A stretch of DNA of 64,000 nt from Acerihabitans arboris (lineage in GTDB: Bacteria > Pseudomonadota > Gammaproteobacteria > Enterobacterales > Enterobacteriaceae). Below, one piece after another: positions 19,747 to 31,416 of the stretch. The position numbers and the translations under genes were made by a program. Location of the stretch: the NCBI RefSeq assembly GCF_010131535.1, contig NZ_WUBS01000013.1, positions 1-64,000 on the forward strand, in the 5' to 3' direction. The notes beneath the pieces are model-generated. The model searched no databases, was not told where the DNA came from, and saw only the letters and a list, made by a program, of their open reading frames with translations. Position 1 is the first letter of the stretch. Each line of letters opens with the position of its first letter.

Positions 19747-22023
19747 TTAGCCGCGTTCGGCGCGCAGTCGTTTTGCGGCGCTGACCATGTTTGCCAGCGA
19801 CTGGCGGGTTTCCGGCCAGCCGCGGGTTTTCAGGCCGCAATCCGGGTTTACCCACAGGCGTTCCGCCGGGATACGTTCGGCGGCCTTGCGCAGCAGCGCC
19901 ACGATCCACTCTTCGCTCGGCACATTCGGGGAATGGATATCATACACGCCGGGTCCGATCTCATTCGGATAATCGAATTCCTTGAAGCTTTCCAACAGTT
20001 CCATATCCGAGCGCGAGGTTTCAATGGTAATCACGTCGGCATCCAGGGCCGCGATGGAATCCATGATGTCGTTAAACTCGCAGTAGCACATATGGGTATG
20101 GATCTGGGTGTCATCCTGGGCCACGGCGGCGTTCAGACGGAAAGCCTCCACCGCCCATGCCAGATAGGCCGGCCATTCGGACCGGCGCAACGGCAACCCT
20201 TCACGCAACGCCGGCTCATCGATCTGGATAATGCCGATGCCCGCCTGCTCCAAATCGGCCACTTCGTCACGCAGCGCCAGGGCGATCTGCCGGGCGATAG
20301 TCTGGCGGCTCACGTCCTCGCGCGGGAACGACCAGCACAGGATGGTTACCGGCCCGGTCAGCATGCCTTTCACCGGCTTGTCGGTCAGCGATTGGGCATA
20401 CCTGGCCCATTCCACGGTAATCGGCGCCGGACGGCTGATGTCGCCGATGATAATGGGCGGTTTAACGCAACGCGAGCCGTAGCTTTGCACCCAGCCGTTT
20501 TGCGTAAAGACAAAACCGTCCAGATGTTCGCCGAAATACTCCACCATATCGTTACGCTCGGCCTCGCCGTGCACCAGCACATCCAGTCCAAGGCGCTCCT
20601 GCTCGGCAATCGCCTGCTTGATATGCTCGCCGATGCCGGTACGGTAGTGGGATTTATCCAGGCGACCACGCTTGAAGTCCAGGCGCAGGCCGCGGATGTC
20701 GGCGGTTTGCGGGAAAGAACCTATGGTGGTGGTCGGCCAGGCGGGCAGGTCAAAACGCCGGCGCTGCACTTCGGCGCGCTGCGTATAAGCCTGCCGGCGC
20801 TGGCTGTCCTGGGCGGAGATCTGAGTCAGGCGGGCGTTTACCTGCGGGTTGTTGACCCGACTGGAATGGCGACGATTGCGGATCGGCGCGCTGTATTGCG
20901 CCAGTGCGCCGATGTGCTGGTCGTCGGGCTGCGCCAGCGCGGCGCGCAGCAGTCCCAGCTCGGCGCATTTTTGCAGGGCAAAGGCAAACCAGCTTTTCAC
21001 TTCCTCGTCCAGGCGGGTCTCGACGCTTAAATCGATGGGGCTATGCAACAGCGAACAGGAGGTCGCCACCCATAGCGGCCGCTGGCCGGCCAGCGGCCGG
21101 ATGCGCTCAAGGCAGGCGGCGAGGTCGGCGCGCCAGACATTACGACCGTTGATGACGCCCAGCGACAGCAGCCAGTCCGCCGGCAGATGGGCGTGCAGTA
21201 CGGCAAGATTATCCTTGCCCGCCACCAGATCCACATGCAGGCCCTGGACCGGCAAGGCGCAAATAGTATCCAGATGGTGGCCGATACTGTCGAAATAGGT
21301 GGTCAGCAGCAGCTTGACCGATCCCCGCAGGTCCTGGTAGGCGACCTGATAGGCATCCAGCCAGGCCTGCGGCAGTTCCAGCACCAGCGCCGGTTCGTCA
21401 ATCTGCACCCATTCGATGCCGCGGTTGGCCAGTTCCGCCAGGATCTGGCGATATACCGGCAGCAGATCGGCCAGCAGCGACAGCCGGTCGAAGGCCTTAC
21501 CCTTGACTTTACCCAGCCACAGATAGCTGACCGGCCCGAGCAGCACCGGCTTGACGTTATGGCCCAGCGCCAGCGCCTCGTCCACTTCGTCAAGCAGCTG
21601 CGCCCAGCCCAGCCGGAAGGATTGGCCGAGGGTAAATTCCGGCACCATATAGTGATAATTGGTATTAAACCATTTGGTCATTTCCGCGGCGGCGGCGGGT
21701 TCGCCGGTCGGCGCCCGGCCGCGGCCGATACGAAACAGGGTATCCAGGTCGGCCGGGCTATCGCCGTTGCGATGCCGCGCCGGCACATTGTCCAGCATCA
21801 GGCTGGTGGTCAGGACATGGTCGTACCAGGCAAAATCGCCCACCGGCAGCAGGTCCACGCCGGCATCTTTTTGCTGTTGCCAGTGGCGCGCGCGCAGTTC
21901 GCGGCCCACGGCCAGTAATTCCCGCTGCGACGATTTCCCCGCCCAATAGCTTTCCTGCGCTTTTTTCAGTTCACGATGCAAACCCACGCGCGGAAAACCC
22001 AGTGTGTGACTTAAAATTGTCAT
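19747..22023 (-). CDS. metE: Cobalamin-independent methionine synthase MetE
   Basis: MetE transfers the methyl group of 5-methyltetrahydropteroyltri-glutamate to homocysteine to make methionine, without B12. The ATG at 22023 (GGGAGAAGG just ahead) gives 758 residues, close to E. coli's 753; the earlier in-frame start adds 22 unrelated residues. The zinc site is readable in the C-terminal barrel ([12 protein letters not shown] for His/Cys, [12 protein letters not shown] for Glu, and [12 protein letters not shown] for the final Cys). It is transcribed away from metR, with MetJ-type operators between. Confidence 0.97.
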   Translation of the reverse strand: MTILSHTLGFPRVGLHRELKKAQESYWAGKSSQRELLAVGRELRARHWQQQKDAGVDLLPVGDFAWYDHVLTTSLMLDNVPARHRNGDSPADLDTLFRIGRGRAPTGEPAAAAEMTKWFNTNYHYMVPEFTLGQSFRLGWAQLLDEVDEALALGHNVKPVLLGPVSYLWLGKVKGKAFDRLSLLADLLPVYRQILAELANRGIEWVQIDEPALVLELPQAWLDAYQVAYQDLRGSVKLLLTTYFDSIGHHLDTICALPVQGLHVDLVAGKDNLAVLHAHLPADWLLSLGVINGRNVWRADLAACLERIRPLAGQRPLWVATSCSLLHSPIDLSVETRLDEEVKSWFAFALQKCAELGLLRAALAQPDDQHIGALAQYSAPIRNRRHSSRVNNPQVNARLTQISAQDSQRRQAYTQRAEVQRRRFDLPAWPTTTIGSFPQTADIRGLRLDFKRGRLDKSHYRTGIGEHIKQAIAEQERLGLDVLVHGEAERNDMVEYFGEHLDGFVFTQNGWVQSYGSRCVKPPIIIGDISRPAPITVEWARYAQSLTDKPVKGMLTGPVTILCWSFPREDVSRQTIARQIALALRDEVADLEQAGIGIIQIDEPALREGLPLRRSEWPAYLAWAVEAFRLNAAVAQDDTQIHTHMCYCEFNDIMDSIAALDADVITIETSRSDMELLESFKEFDYPNEIGPGVYDIHSPNVPSEEWIVALLRKAAERIPAERLWVNPDCGLKTRGWPETRQSLANMVSAAKRLRAERG

Positions 22024-22038
22024 TGCCTTCTCCCATTT

Positions 22039-22062
22039 AGACGTCCGGATGTTTACACATCC
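22039..22062. promoter_or_regulatory. Candidate MetJ operator (three tandem met boxes)
   Basis: Three adjacent 8-bp units, AGACGTCC, GGATGTTT and ACACATCC, match the met-box consensus AGACGTCT at 7, 5 and 5 of 8 positions. They lie just upstream of metE, in the metE-metR intergenic region where MetJ with S-adenosylmethionine represses both genes in E. coli. Farther toward metR, the pair TTCA/TGAA (about 22095-22115) could belong to a MetR site, but I do not see a clear match. Confidence 0.6.
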
Positions 22063-22125
22063 ATAATCACCATGTACTGTATTATCCACAAGCGCAAATT
22101 ATTCACTTCCAGGTGAAACACCCTC

Positions 22126-23061
22126 ATGATCGAACTTAAACATCTGCGCACGCTGCAGGCGCTGCGTAACAGCGGCTCGCTGGCCGCCGCGTCGTCACAG
22201 CTTCACCAGACGCAATCCGCGCTGTCGCACCAGTTCAGCGATCTGGAGCAGCGGCTGGGTTTCCGGCTGTTCGTGCGCAAAAGCCAGCCGCTGCGTTTTA
22301 CCCCGCAGGGGGAAATCCTGCTGCAGCTGGCCGAGCAAATCCTGCCCCAGGTACAGCAGGCGCTGCAAAACTGTCTGGAGCCGCACCAGACCACGCTGCG
22401 TCTCGCCATTGAATGCCATAGCTGTATCCAGTGGCTGACGCCCGCGCTGACCGAGTTCCGCGAGCTGTGGCCGCAGGTATTGGTGGATTTTCGTTCGGGC
22501 GTGACGTTCGATCCGCAGCCCGCCCTGCAGCAGGGTGAGCTGGATCTGGTGCTGACCTCTGATATCCTGCCGCGCAGCGGGCTGTTTTATGTGCCGATGT
22601 TTGATTATGAAGTGCGGCTGGTGCTGGCGCCCGATCATCCGCTGGCGTTAAAAGAGCAGATAACGCCCGAGGATTTAAGCGAGGAAGTCCTGATGATTTA
22701 CCCGGTGCAGCGCCAGCGCATGGATATCTGGCGGCATTTCCTGCAGCCGGCGGGCGTCAGCCCGGTGCTGAAGAGCGTGGACAATACCCTGCTGCTGATC
22801 CAGATGGTGTCGGCGCGCATGGGGATCGCCGCGCTGCCGCATTGGGTGGTGGAAAGTTTTGAGCGCCAGGGCCTGATTGTGACCAAGACCCTGGGCAAAG
22901 GCCTATGGAGCCGGCTGTATGCCGCGGCCAGGGACGGCGAGCAGCGTCAGCCGGTGATCGAGGCGTTTATTCGTTCATCTCGTCAACACGCCTGCGCGCA
23001 TCTGCCGTATGTGCGGGACGCACAACGATCCAGCGGCGGTGAACCCACAGCGAAGCCATGA
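22126..23061 (+). CDS. metR: LysR-type transcriptional activator MetR
   Basis: MetR activates metE, metH and related genes, with homocysteine as co-effector. The 311 residues have the LysR helix-turn-helix in residues 1-60 ([20 protein letters not shown], then [20 protein letters not shown]) and a co-inducer domain with [40 protein letters not shown] and [11 protein letters not shown], all near E. coli MetR. It is divergent from metE, and its 3' end overlaps the convergent yigM by 95 bp. Confidence 0.96.
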   Translation: MIELKHLRTLQALRNSGSLAAASSQLHQTQSALSHQFSDLEQRLGFRLFVRKSQPLRFTPQGEILLQLAEQILPQVQQALQNCLEPHQTTLRLAIECHSCIQWLTPALTEFRELWPQVLVDFRSGVTFDPQPALQQGELDLVLTSDILPRSGLFYVPMFDYEVRLVLAPDHPLALKEQITPEDLSEEVLMIYPVQRQRMDIWRHFLQPAGVSPVLKSVDNTLLLIQMVSARMGIAALPHWVVESFERQGLIVTKTLGKGLWSRLYAAARDGEQRQPVIEAFIRSSRQHACAHLPYVRDAQRSSGGEPTAKP

Positions 23062-23866
23062 TAACCACGGCGCCGACGATAAAACTCGGCCAGTGCGGCT
23101 GCTGCTGCCAGATGGCGAAGTTGACCAGCAGCCCGGCCGGGACGTGAAAATTGTTCATGATGCCGAGCGTGCCCGCATCCACCTGGGTGGCGCCGTAGTT
23201 CCACATAAAATATCCCAGCGCGGAAGCGCCGATTCCCAGCCACGCCAACACGCCCCATTGCAACGAGGTGGTGGGCAACTGTTGCGCGTTGCCGAACAAG
23301 CCCCAGCCCATCAGCGCCACGATAAAGGATCCGAGGTAAAACCAGGAGAATGCCGTGTGCTGCGGCATCGGATAGACTTCCATCAGCCGTTTGTAACCCA
23401 CCTGGCCGACGGCGAACATCAAATTGGCCGCCTGCACCAGCAGCAGGCCGTGCCAATAGTGCAAGCTGACGCCGTCATAGCGGATGATCGCCGCGCCGGC
23501 CACCGCCAGCATGGCGCTCAGCGCGTAGCCCCAACGCAGCCGGCGGCGGCGCAGCAGATCATACACCAGCGTGACGTAGAGCGGCGTCATCACGGTAAAC
23601 AGTAAAAACTCCGGCACCGATAAATACAGATAGGCCCGGTAGCTTATCATGTACATGATGCCCAGCTGGCAGGCGCCTACCGCCATATACAGCAGCAGCG
23701 GCCTGACACGGTAACCGCGCCAGCGCAGGAAGGGCAAAAACACCAGCGCCGCAAGCGTCAGGCGCACCAGCACCGCAAAGTAGCTGTCAACCTGCCCGGC
23801 CAGGTATTCGCCAATCAGGCTGAACGAAAACGCCCATAAAATAGTAGTGATGATAAGCAACGGCAC
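22967..23866 (-). CDS. yigM: Biotin transporter family protein YigM
   Basis: A DMT/EamA-family inner-membrane protein of 299 residues with about ten hydrophobic spans. In E. coli the gene next to metR in this position is yigM, shown to be a biotin transporter; the assignment rests on length, fold and synteny. It reads [20 protein letters not shown] at the N-terminus and ends in a charged tail. The last 95 bp overlap the 3' end of convergent metR, so the C-terminal tail and the MetR tail are encoded on opposite strands. Confidence 0.85.
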   Translation of the reverse strand: MPLLIITTILWAFSFSLIGEYLAGQVDSYFAVLVRLTLAALVFLPFLRWRGYRVRPLLLYMAVGACQLGIMYMISYRAYLYLSVPEFLLFTVMTPLYVTLVYDLLRRRRLRWGYALSAMLAVAGAAIIRYDGVSLHYWHGLLLVQAANLMFAVGQVGYKRLMEVYPMPQHTAFSWFYLGSFIVALMGWGLFGNAQQLPTTSLQWGVLAWLGIGASALGYFMWNYGATQVDAGTLGIMNNFHVPAGLLVNFAIWQQQPHWPSFIVGAVVIMASLWVHRRWIVVRPAHTADARRRVDEMNE

Positions 23867-24084
23867 GTTGGGTCATCCTGTAAAACCAAAGCGTTATTCT
23901 AACCGATCCGCGCCGGGAATTTTTATTAATAGGGTTTACAAGCGGGCATTTATTAAGCGAACAAGTCCTGATGACGTCCTTTGACGCCTTGAGAATAAGA
24001 GTAATGCGCGGTTATGACGCCGCCACGTCTCCACACCGCGCCATAACGCCGGCCGGATAAACCGCGCCGGGGGGATGCCCAGGC

Positions 24085-25818
24085 TTAATAACCGGCGGTC
24101 AGATCGTCGATAGTGCGCGGGTCGGAGGCGCCGGTAAAGGTGCCGTCGGGCATCACCATGATACTTTGCGTACTGCCCATTACCGGCAACACCTTGACGT
24201 TTTGCCCCCTTTCACCCAGCAGCCTGAGGGTATCGGGGCTGAAGCCTTTTTCCACCCGCAGCTGGTCCGGCGTCCACTGCTGATGGAAACGCGGCGCGGC
24301 GCTCGCCTCGGCAATATTCATCTGGAAATCAATGGTATTGACCAGAATTTGCAGCACGGTGGTAATGATGCGGCTGCCGCCGGGGCTGCCGGTGACCAGC
24401 CAGGTTTTACCCTCTTTTACCACGATGGTCGGCGACATGGAGGATAACGGTCGTTTGCCGGCCTGGACGGCGTTGGCGTCGCCGCCCACCAGCCCGTACA
24501 TATTCGGCACGCCGGGCTTGGCCGAGAAATCATCCATTTCGTTATTGAGCAGGATGCCGCTGTTGCCGGCCATGATGCCGCTGCCGAAATAAGTGTTAAG
24601 GGTATAGGTCACCGCCACCGCGTTGCCCTGCCCGTCGACCACCGAATAATGGGTGGTCTGATCGCTTTCGTAGGGTTGCAGCTGGCCGGGCCTGATGGCG
24701 GCGGACGGATTGGCCCGGTTAACATCAATGCGCTGCGCCAGGGTCTTGGCGTAGGCTTTGCTGGTCAACGCCTGGACGGGGACCTTGATAAAATCAGGGT
24801 CGCCGAGATACTCCGAGCGATCGGCATAGGCGAACTTCATCGCTTCAGCCATCACCTGAATGGCGTCGGCGCTGCCGGCGCCCATATGCGCCAAATCAAA
24901 ATTTTCCAGAATATTCAGGATCTGGATGATATGGATCCCACCGGAGGACGGCGGCGGCATGGAGAAAATGTCATATCCCCGGTAGCTGCCGGATACCGGC
25001 CGGCGTTCCACCGCCCGGTAAGCGGCGAGATCCGCCTTGCCGATAAGGCCGCCGTCCCGCTGCATTTCGGCGGCAATCTCGCCGGCGATATCGCCCTGGT
25101 AAAACGCCTCCGGGCCCTGCGCGGCTATCAGCTCCAGGCTATGGGCCAGCTGCGGCTGTTTGAGCGTGTCCCCCTGCGCGTAGGGCTGGCCGTCGGCTTT
25201 AAAAAATACCGCTTTGCTGTTCGGGTGATTGATTAGCGCCTCTTTACCATAGGTGGCTAAATCATCGGCCAGGGCCTTATTAACGCTAAAGCCCTCCTTC
25301 GCCAGGACGATCGCCGGCTGCATTACCCGCGCCAGCGGCAGGGTTCCAAATCGCCGCAAGGCCAGCGACATGCCCGCGACGGTACCCGGCGTGCCGGAAG
25401 CCAGGGGACTGGTTAACGAACGTTTACTATCGGCATTGCCGTCCGCGCCGATAAACATATCCCGGGTGGCGCCGGCGGGAGCCATTTCGCGGAAATCAAT
25501 CGCCACCGTGTCGCCCTTTTGGGTACGCACCAGCATAAAACCGCCGCCGCCCAGGTTACCCGCCTGCGGATGGGTGACCGCCAGCGCGTACCCCACCGCT
25601 ACCGCGGCGTCCACCGCGTTGCCGCCCGCGCGCAGGATATCCAGCCCCACCCGCGTCGCCGCCTCGTCCACCGACGACACCATGCCATGACGGGCATACA
25701 CCGGATGTTGAATATCATTTTCAACGCCATAGGACAGCGGCGCGGCGTCGGCGGGAGACAGCGCCAGCAGCAGCGCAAGCGCCAGGGTAAACCAGCGGCC
25801 GGCAAAGGGAATAGGCAT
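24085..25818 (-). CDS. ggt: Gamma-glutamyltranspeptidase
   Basis: A periplasmic enzyme that hydrolyses or transfers the gamma-glutamyl group of glutathione. A signal peptide (residues 1 to about 26, WFTLALALLLALSPADAA) leads the 577-residue proenzyme. The autocleavage and nucleophile Thr is in DQTTHYSVVDG, and LLNNEMDDFSAKPGVPNMYG, KRPLSSMSPTIV and GSPGGSRIITTVLQ match the small-subunit signatures. The neighbours yhhA and ugpQ follow as in E. coli. The 218-bp spacer to yigM joins two segments that are far apart in E. coli. Confidence 0.96.
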   Translation of the reverse strand: MPIPFAGRWFTLALALLLALSPADAAPLSYGVENDIQHPVYARHGMVSSVDEAATRVGLDILRAGGNAVDAAVAVGYALAVTHPQAGNLGGGGFMLVRTQKGDTVAIDFREMAPAGATRDMFIGADGNADSKRSLTSPLASGTPGTVAGMSLALRRFGTLPLARVMQPAIVLAKEGFSVNKALADDLATYGKEALINHPNSKAVFFKADGQPYAQGDTLKQPQLAHSLELIAAQGPEAFYQGDIAGEIAAEMQRDGGLIGKADLAAYRAVERRPVSGSYRGYDIFSMPPPSSGGIHIIQILNILENFDLAHMGAGSADAIQVMAEAMKFAYADRSEYLGDPDFIKVPVQALTSKAYAKTLAQRIDVNRANPSAAIRPGQLQPYESDQTTHYSVVDGQGNAVAVTYTLNTYFGSGIMAGNSGILLNNEMDDFSAKPGVPNMYGLVGGDANAVQAGKRPLSSMSPTIVVKEGKTWLVTGSPGGSRIITTVLQILVNTIDFQMNIAEASAAPRFHQQWTPDQLRVEKGFSPDTLRLLGERGQNVKVLPVMGSTQSIMVMPDGTFTGASDPRTIDDLTAGY

Positions 25819-25981
25819 CGGGTTGTTCTTCCTGCTGATTTATATTTATTTACTTATTAACCATTTTTGCGGCAGTTTCAATTTTTTTCATGGAATATCG
25901 CGCGCAAATAAGCACGCTTCACCCTGCGCTTAAGATGTTTAACGGTTAAAATAGAAGGAAGTCATTACCTCGGAGCCGCAC

Positions 25982-26275
25982 ATGAAAACCTATTTTTGGC
26001 TGTTACTGCCGGTCATGCTGGCATCGTTTGCGGTAACGGCGGCGGTTAAACCGCTCACGCCGGAGCAGCGCAATGACCCGTTCCCGCAAAGCCCCGCGCA
26101 GCAACAGTTAAAGCAGCAGATGCAATCCAATGCGCAGCAGCAGAAGACCCGCATGCTGCAGCAGCAGGAAGCCCAGCGCGATACGCAGCGCAATCAGTTG
26201 AAGACGCGGCTCGACAACGACCGTCAGCGGGCGCAACAAAATGCGCCGCTGAAAAAAACGCAGCAAAACCCCTGA
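25982..26275 (+). CDS. yhhA: DUF2756 family protein YhhA
   Basis: A small exported protein of 97 residues, divergent from ggt. An N-terminal signal peptide (residues 1 to about 19, TYFWLLLPVMLASFAVTAA) precedes a Gln/Arg-rich, strongly helical mature part (QQQLKQQMQSNAQQQKTRML) with coiled-coil character. The same gene lies between ggt and ugpQ in E. coli (yhhA). Function unknown. Confidence 0.88.
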   Translation: MKTYFWLLLPVMLASFAVTAAVKPLTPEQRNDPFPQSPAQQQLKQQMQSNAQQQKTRMLQQQEAQRDTQRNQLKTRLDNDRQRAQQNAPLKKTQQNP

Positions 26276-26304
26276 GCCGGTGATCAAACCCGCCCAAAGA
26301 GCTC

Positions 26305-26324
26305 TCTGCCCATCGTCGGGCAGA
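26305..26324 (+). terminator. Hairpin downstream of yhhA
   Basis: TCTGCCC and GGGCAGA form a 7-bp stem with a six-base loop 30 bp after the yhhA stop codon. There is no clear T-run, so termination strength is doubtful; it also lies downstream of convergent ugpQ. Confidence 0.4.
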
Positions 26325-26428
26325 AAGGGGGAGGTTAGCGTCCGGCCCGGCTCGCGCGGCAGTCCGGACCAGCGCCGGTAGCACGGTTTGGCGAAGCCCG
26401 GAACATCGGCGCGTTAAGCGCGCATCGG

Positions 26429-27178
26429 CTAACTGTTGGCGAAATCGGGGCCGATTAAATCAATCCGATCGGTACACAAGGAATCCACCCCCCAGCTCAG
26501 CAAGGCGCGCGCCCGATAGGGACTATTGACGGTATAGGCCAGGATATGCAGGCCGGCATCGGTGATTTTCGACACCCGCTCTTCGGTCAAGACTTCATGA
26601 TTAAGATGCAGCGCGCTGCATTTGAGCTCCTGCGCCAGCGCCGGCCAATTATCATCCCAAAAGTGGAGCAGCAGCCCGCGCGGCAGTTCGGGCGCAGCCT
26701 GCAACGCCGCAGCCAGCGCATCGACGGAAAACGACGATAGCAGCGGCGGCACATCGCGGCCCTGCCACAGCTGGGCCGCCGCCAGCGCCACCGCATGACC
26801 GGTCCCGGTATCGGTGCCGGTGGTGGGTTTAATCTCGATATTTACCGCCAGGCCATGCCGCGCGCAGCGGTCCGCAACTTCCGCCAGCAGCGGCAGGCGT
26901 TCATCGCGAAACCGCTCGTTAAACCACGCCCCGGCGTCCAGCCGCGCCAGATCGTCCCAGGCAAAGTGACCCGCGACGCCGTGGCCGTTGCTGGTGCGCT
27001 GCAGCGTATCGTCATGCAGTAAAAATATCTGTCCATCGGCGGAAAGTTTGGCATCCAGCTCAACCATTTTATGTCCATGGCGCGCACCGGTGTCAATGGC
27101 CGCCAGGGTGTTCTCCGGGGCCAGCGAGCCGCCGCCGCGATGGGCGACGATTGTCGGATAAGGCCAGTTTTTTGTCAT
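26429..27178 (-). CDS. ugpQ: Cytoplasmic glycerophosphodiester phosphodiesterase UgpQ
   Basis: UgpQ hydrolyses glycerophosphodiesters, brought in by the Ugp transporter, to glycerol-3-phosphate and an alcohol. The 249 residues lack a signal peptide and carry the GDPD signatures: [18 protein letters not shown] near residue 12 (catalytic His), [20 protein letters not shown] (metal Glu/Asp and second His) and VNIEIKP. It overlaps ugpC by four bases as the last gene of ugpBAECQ. Confidence 0.96.
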   Translation of the reverse strand: MTKNWPYPTIVAHRGGGSLAPENTLAAIDTGARHGHKMVELDAKLSADGQIFLLHDDTLQRTSNGHGVAGHFAWDDLARLDAGAWFNERFRDERLPLLAEVADRCARHGLAVNIEIKPTTGTDTGTGHAVALAAAQLWQGRDVPPLLSSFSVDALAAALQAAPELPRGLLLHFWDDNWPALAQELKCSALHLNHEVLTEERVSKITDAGLHILAYTVNSPYRARALLSWGVDSLCTDRIDLIGPDFANS

Positions 27179-28251
27179 AATTCCACCCGGGATCCGTTTA
27201 ACGGATCAAAAAAGTGCCATGCATGGGCAGGACACCGTAAATAAAGTATCGTCCCAATGGCCGGCTGCTCATCATGCGGCAGCCGTATCACCATGGAACG
27301 CTCACCCCAGCGCCCATGGACCAGGTTATCCGCGCCCAGCTGTTCAAGGGAAATAATTTCCAGCGCCGGGCCTCCAGGTTCGGACCCTGACTGTTCAATA
27401 TGCTCCGGACGGATACCCGCGGTCAACTCGCGCCCGCGCCATTGTGCGCCGACAGCGGGTATGGGGATCGACGGACCGCCGGCCACCTGGAAACGTCCAC
27501 CGTCCTCGCTGATCCGGCCGGGCAGCAGGTTCATGGCGGGCGATCCCATAAAACCGGCGACAAACAGCGACGCCGGGCGGCGGTAAATCTCGGTCGGGGT
27601 GCCGATTTGCTCCACCCGCCCTTTATTCATCACGATCACCCGCTCCGCCAGCGTCATGGCCTCCACCTGATCGTGGGTGACATACAGGCTGGTGGTTCTC
27701 AGGCGGCGGTGCAGCAATTGCAGCTCCAGCCGCATCTGGGTACGCAATTTAGCGTCCAGGTTGGATAACGGCTCATCAAACAGGAATACCGCCGGCTCGC
27801 GCACCAGCGCGCGGCCCATGGCGACGCGCTGGCGTTGCCCGCCGGACAGTTCGCGCGGCTTGCGTTTGAGCAGATCCCCAAGCTCCAGCATCTGCGCCAC
27901 GCGCTCCACCAGCGTTTGGATATGCTGTTTGCCGAAGCCGCGGATTTTCAGGCCATAGGCCATATTGTCATAGACGCTCATATGAGGATAGAGCGCATAA
28001 TTCTGAAACACCATCGCAATGCTGCGATCCTTGGGTTCGCGTTCGGTCACCCGTTCGCCGTCGATATAGATATCGCCGCCGCTGACGCTTTCCAGGCCCG
28101 CGACCATACGCAGCAATGTCGATTTGCCGCAGCCGGAAGGCCCCACCAGCACGATAAATTCCCCGTCGGCCACTTCCAGGTTTAACGGCGCTATCACCGG
28201 CGTTTTGCCGTCATAGTTTTTCTCGACCGCTTGTAAAATCAAACTTGCCAT
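27175..28251 (-). CDS. ugpC: sn-Glycerol-3-phosphate ABC transporter, ATP-binding protein UgpC
   Basis: The ATPase of the Ugp importer for glycerol-3-phosphate and glycerophosphodiesters at the inner membrane. In 358 residues: Walker [10 protein letters not shown] at 37-45, Q-loop FQNYALYPH near 82, LSGGQ at 135-139, Walker B VFLFDE at 155-160 and the H-loop THD near 193. A MalK-type regulatory domain with the [11 protein letters not shown] segment follows. The gene follows ugpE by six bases. Confidence 0.96.
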   Translation of the reverse strand: MASLILQAVEKNYDGKTPVIAPLNLEVADGEFIVLVGPSGCGKSTLLRMVAGLESVSGGDIYIDGERVTEREPKDRSIAMVFQNYALYPHMSVYDNMAYGLKIRGFGKQHIQTLVERVAQMLELGDLLKRKPRELSGGQRQRVAMGRALVREPAVFLFDEPLSNLDAKLRTQMRLELQLLHRRLRTTSLYVTHDQVEAMTLAERVIVMNKGRVEQIGTPTEIYRRPASLFVAGFMGSPAMNLLPGRISEDGGRFQVAGGPSIPIPAVGAQWRGRELTAGIRPEHIEQSGSEPGGPALEIISLEQLGADNLVHGRWGERSMVIRLPHDEQPAIGTILYLRCPAHAWHFFDPLNGSRVEL

Positions 28252-28257
28252 AAATAA

Positions 28258-29103
28258 TTATTTCTCGCTATCAACCAGGCCGCGCACGAACCAGCGCTGC
28301 ATCAGCAATACGATTGCCAGGGGCGGGATCATGGTCATAAGCATCGCCGCCATCACATAATTCCACTGCGTGGCGCTGTCGCCGCTGGTAATCATGCTTC
28401 GGATCGCCGCCACCGCGGTGCCCATCCCGCTGTTGTTGATAATCAGGATCGGCCACAGGTACTGGTTCCAACCGTAGATAAAGATAATCACGAACAGCGC
28501 CGCCAAATTGGTTTTCGACAGCGGCAGCAGGATATCCCACAAAAAGCGCAGCGGCCCGGCGCCGTCGATGCGCGCCGCCTCCAGCAGTTCATGGGGAATG
28601 GTCATAAAAAACTGCCGGAACAGGAAGGTGGCGGTGGCCGACGCCATCAGCGGCAGCGTCAGGCCGGTGTAGCTATCAAGCAAATGCAAATTGGCGATCA
28701 CGTCTACGGTGGGGAAAATACGCACCTCCACCGGCAGCATCAGCGTCATGAAGATCAGCCAGAAAAACAGGTTGCGCAGCGGAAAACGAAAATAAACGAT
28801 GGCGTAGGCGGATAACATAGACACGCTGATTTTACCCAGGGTGATCCCCAGCGCCATGACAAAACTATTGAACAACAGCCGGCTGAACGGCACCGCCTGA
28901 CTGCCCACGCCCACTGGCCAGACATGACTAATGTTGTCCCACAAATGGCCGCCCGGCACCAGGCTTAACGGCACCTGGAATACCTGCTTGCTATCCATGG
29001 TGGCCGCCACCAGCGCGATATACAACGGCAGCAGAATAACGGCAACGCCCAGTAGCAACATGATATGGCTGAAAATATCCAGTCCGCGACGATGTTCTAT
29101 CAT
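28258..29103 (-). CDS. ugpE: sn-Glycerol-3-phosphate ABC transporter, permease UgpE
   Basis: Inner-membrane permease subunit that pairs with UgpA. The 281 residues have six hydrophobic spans and the EAA loop ([20 protein letters not shown]) that contacts UgpC. The first codons overlap the ugpA stop by four bases (ATGA). Confidence 0.95.
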   Translation of the reverse strand: MIEHRRGLDIFSHIMLLLGVAVILLPLYIALVAATMDSKQVFQVPLSLVPGGHLWDNISHVWPVGVGSQAVPFSRLLFNSFVMALGITLGKISVSMLSAYAIVYFRFPLRNLFFWLIFMTLMLPVEVRIFPTVDVIANLHLLDSYTGLTLPLMASATATFLFRQFFMTIPHELLEAARIDGAGPLRFLWDILLPLSKTNLAALFVIIFIYGWNQYLWPILIINNSGMGTAVAAIRSMITSGDSATQWNYVMAAMLMTMIPPLAIVLLMQRWFVRGLVDSEK

Positions 29104-29990
29104 TGATACCGCACCTTACGCTCGACAAAGCGAAATTGGATCACCGTCAGTATAATGACCACCATCATCAGCACCACCGACTGCGCGGCGGAGCTGGAGA
29201 GATCCAGGCCGGCAAAACCTTCGCGGTAGATTTTATAAATCAGCGTGGTGGTGGCCTGCACCGGCCCGCCGGCGGTTGCCGCGTCGATGACCGGAAAGGT
29301 ATCGAAAAAGGCGTACACCAGGTTAATCACCAGCAGGAAAAAGCTCACCGGCGTAATCAGCGGCAGCGATAAATCGACAAAACGCCGCACCGGTCCGGCG
29401 CCGTCGATGGCCGCGGCCTCCACCAGCGAACGGGGAATAGATTGCAAGGCCGCCAGGAAAAACAAGAAGTTATAGCTCACCTGCTGCCAAATGGAAATCA
29501 ACACCACCAGGAACATCGCCTGTCCGCTGTTTTGCGCATGATTCCAGTGATACCCCAGGCCGTTCAGCAAATAGCTGATAAGCCCCAGGCCCGGACTGAA
29601 CAGGAACATCCACAGCACCGCCGCTACCGCCGGCGCCACCGCGTAGGGCAACAGCAGCAAAGTCTGGTAAAGACGCTTGCCGCGCAGCACATAATCCACC
29701 AGCGCCGCCAGGAACAGCGCCACCAACAGGCCGATACCGGCCACCAGGGCGCTGAAGAGGAGCGTCGTCAGCAAGGAGTCGAGGTAATAATCGTCCTGCG
29801 TCAGCTGGACAAAATTATCCAGGCCGACAAACGTATTGGATATGCCGAACGGATCTACCTGCTGCACCGAATACCACAGCGCGGTTCCCGCCGGCCAAAG
29901 GAAAAAGATCGCGGTAATCGCCAACTGCGGCAGCACCAGAAAATAGGCCAGCCAGCGTTGCCTGAATCCGCGATGGGGAGCGATAGCCAT
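29100..29990 (-). CDS. ugpA: sn-Glycerol-3-phosphate ABC transporter, permease UgpA
   Basis: Inner-membrane permease subunit of the Ugp importer. ATG at 29990 gives 296 residues, like E. coli's 295; the alternative upstream start is a TTG six codons earlier. It shows [19 protein letters not shown] as the first transmembrane helix, [20 protein letters not shown] and the EAA loop [19 protein letters not shown]. The second gene of the operon, 65 bp after ugpB. Confidence 0.95.
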   Translation of the reverse strand: MAIAPHRGFRQRWLAYFLVLPQLAITAIFFLWPAGTALWYSVQQVDPFGISNTFVGLDNFVQLTQDDYYLDSLLTTLLFSALVAGIGLLVALFLAALVDYVLRGKRLYQTLLLLPYAVAPAVAAVLWMFLFSPGLGLISYLLNGLGYHWNHAQNSGQAMFLVVLISIWQQVSYNFLFFLAALQSIPRSLVEAAAIDGAGPVRRFVDLSLPLITPVSFFLLVINLVYAFFDTFPVIDAATAGGPVQATTTLIYKIYREGFAGLDLSSSAAQSVVLMMVVIILTVIQFRFVERKVRYQ

Positions 29991-30055
29991 AAACAACCTA
30001 ACCCGCAAAGCAATAATTTACCCGCCGCATATCACGGCGGGCCGCTGACCCAGTT

Positions 30056-31375
30056 TTAACGCACCGACTGCTCAAACCGGCGTAACAGCTGGTTACCGCG
30101 TTTTACCGCGCTATCAAGCGCTTCCTGCGGCGTGGCCTTGCCCGTCCAGACGCGCTCTAGCTCTTCGTCCACCACGGTACGGATTTGCTGCATGTTGCCC
30201 AGGCGCATCCCTTTGGTGAACGGCAACGGCGGTTTATTCAGCATCTGGCGAGTGGCGATATCGGCGCCGGGATTTTTGTCATAAAAACCCTGGGACTTGG
30301 TCAGCTCATAGGCGGCGGTGGTGATGGGCAGATAACCGGTTTTCTGATGCCATTCCGCCGCGATATCCGGCTGGGACAGGAACTGCAGGAACTCGGCCAC
30401 GCCTTTATAGGTCGCCTCATCCTTGCCGTTCATCACCCACAGGCTGGCTCCGCCGATAATGGCGTTCTGCGGCGCGTTCTTCACGTCGGCGTCATAAGGC
30501 ATCATACCCACGCCATAGTTGAATTTGGCATACTGGCGGATAGAGGCAAGGGAACCTGACGAGGCGGTGGTCATGCCGCATGACCCGTTATAAAACTTCT
30601 CGGTGGACTCGTCCTTACGGCCGAAATAGCTGAAATCGCCTTTCTTGTTCATATCCGACAACAGTTGGATATGCTTGACCTGCTCGGGCTTATTAAAAAT
30701 CAGCTCCGCGTCGTTGCCGGCAAAGCCGTTATCACGGGTAGCCACCGGCATGCCGTGCCAGGCGCTGAAGTTTTCGATTTGAATCCACCCTTGCCAACCG
30801 CTGGCATAACCGCAGGCCATACCGCTGGCGCGCAGTTTAGCGGCCGCCTCTGCCAGCTCTTGCCAGGTTTTGGGCGCATGTTCCGGGTCCAGCCCGGCTT
30901 TTTTAAAGGCGTCCTTGTTGTAATACAACACCGGGGTAGAGCTGTTGAAGGGCTGGGAGAGCAGATGACCGGTTTTACTGTCGCTGTAATAGCCTGAAAC
31001 GGTGGGCACAAACGCCGACTCGTCATTCTTGATACCGGCCTGTTCAAATACCTGGTAAACCGGCTTATAGGCTTTGCTTGCCATCATGGTGGCGGTGCCG
31101 ACTTCATACACCTGCAAAATCGCCGGCGCGGTGCCGGTACGGAACGCCGCAATACCCGCCGTCAGGCCCTGCTCGTAATTGCCCTTATACACCGGCGCCA
31201 CATGGTATTCGGGATGCGCCTGGTTAAAGCGCGCGGCCAGGGAATCCACCTCGGTGCCCAGCGCGCCTTCCATGGAATGCCAGAAGGGAATTTCGGTCAC
31301 TGCCTGCGCGCTGGTGCTTACAGCCAGCGTCAGCGCCACGCTTAATGCGACGATACGAATAGAGTGCTTCAACAT
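30056..31375 (-). CDS. ugpB: sn-Glycerol-3-phosphate ABC transporter, periplasmic binding protein UgpB
   Basis: Periplasmic receptor for glycerol-3-phosphate and glycerophosphocholine. ATG at 31375 (AGGAG six bases before) gives 439 residues, against 438 in E. coli; the longer frame would add 61 unrelated residues. A signal peptide (residues 1 to about 25, ending STSAQA) precedes the mature start [12 protein letters not shown]. Binding-site stretches [33 protein letters not shown] and [16 protein letters not shown] are conserved. First gene of the PhoB-controlled ugp operon. Confidence 0.96.
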   Translation of the reverse strand: MLKHSIRIVALSVALTLAVSTSAQAVTEIPFWHSMEGALGTEVDSLAARFNQAHPEYHVAPVYKGNYEQGLTAGIAAFRTGTAPAILQVYEVGTATMMASKAYKPVYQVFEQAGIKNDESAFVPTVSGYYSDSKTGHLLSQPFNSSTPVLYYNKDAFKKAGLDPEHAPKTWQELAEAAAKLRASGMACGYASGWQGWIQIENFSAWHGMPVATRDNGFAGNDAELIFNKPEQVKHIQLLSDMNKKGDFSYFGRKDESTEKFYNGSCGMTTASSGSLASIRQYAKFNYGVGMMPYDADVKNAPQNAIIGGASLWVMNGKDEATYKGVAEFLQFLSQPDIAAEWHQKTGYLPITTAAYELTKSQGFYDKNPGADIATRQMLNKPPLPFTKGMRLGNMQQIRTVVDEELERVWTGKATPQEALDSAVKRGNQLLRRFEQSVR

Positions 31376-31416
31376 GCCATGCTCCTGAATGCCAGAAAAG
31401 TTCACCGGCCTGTAAC

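Noticed and set aside
19696-21030. A 444-codon plus-strand open frame opposite metE
   Set aside because: It lies inside metE on the other strand; the frame is open because metE is GC-rich, and the sequence has no family content.
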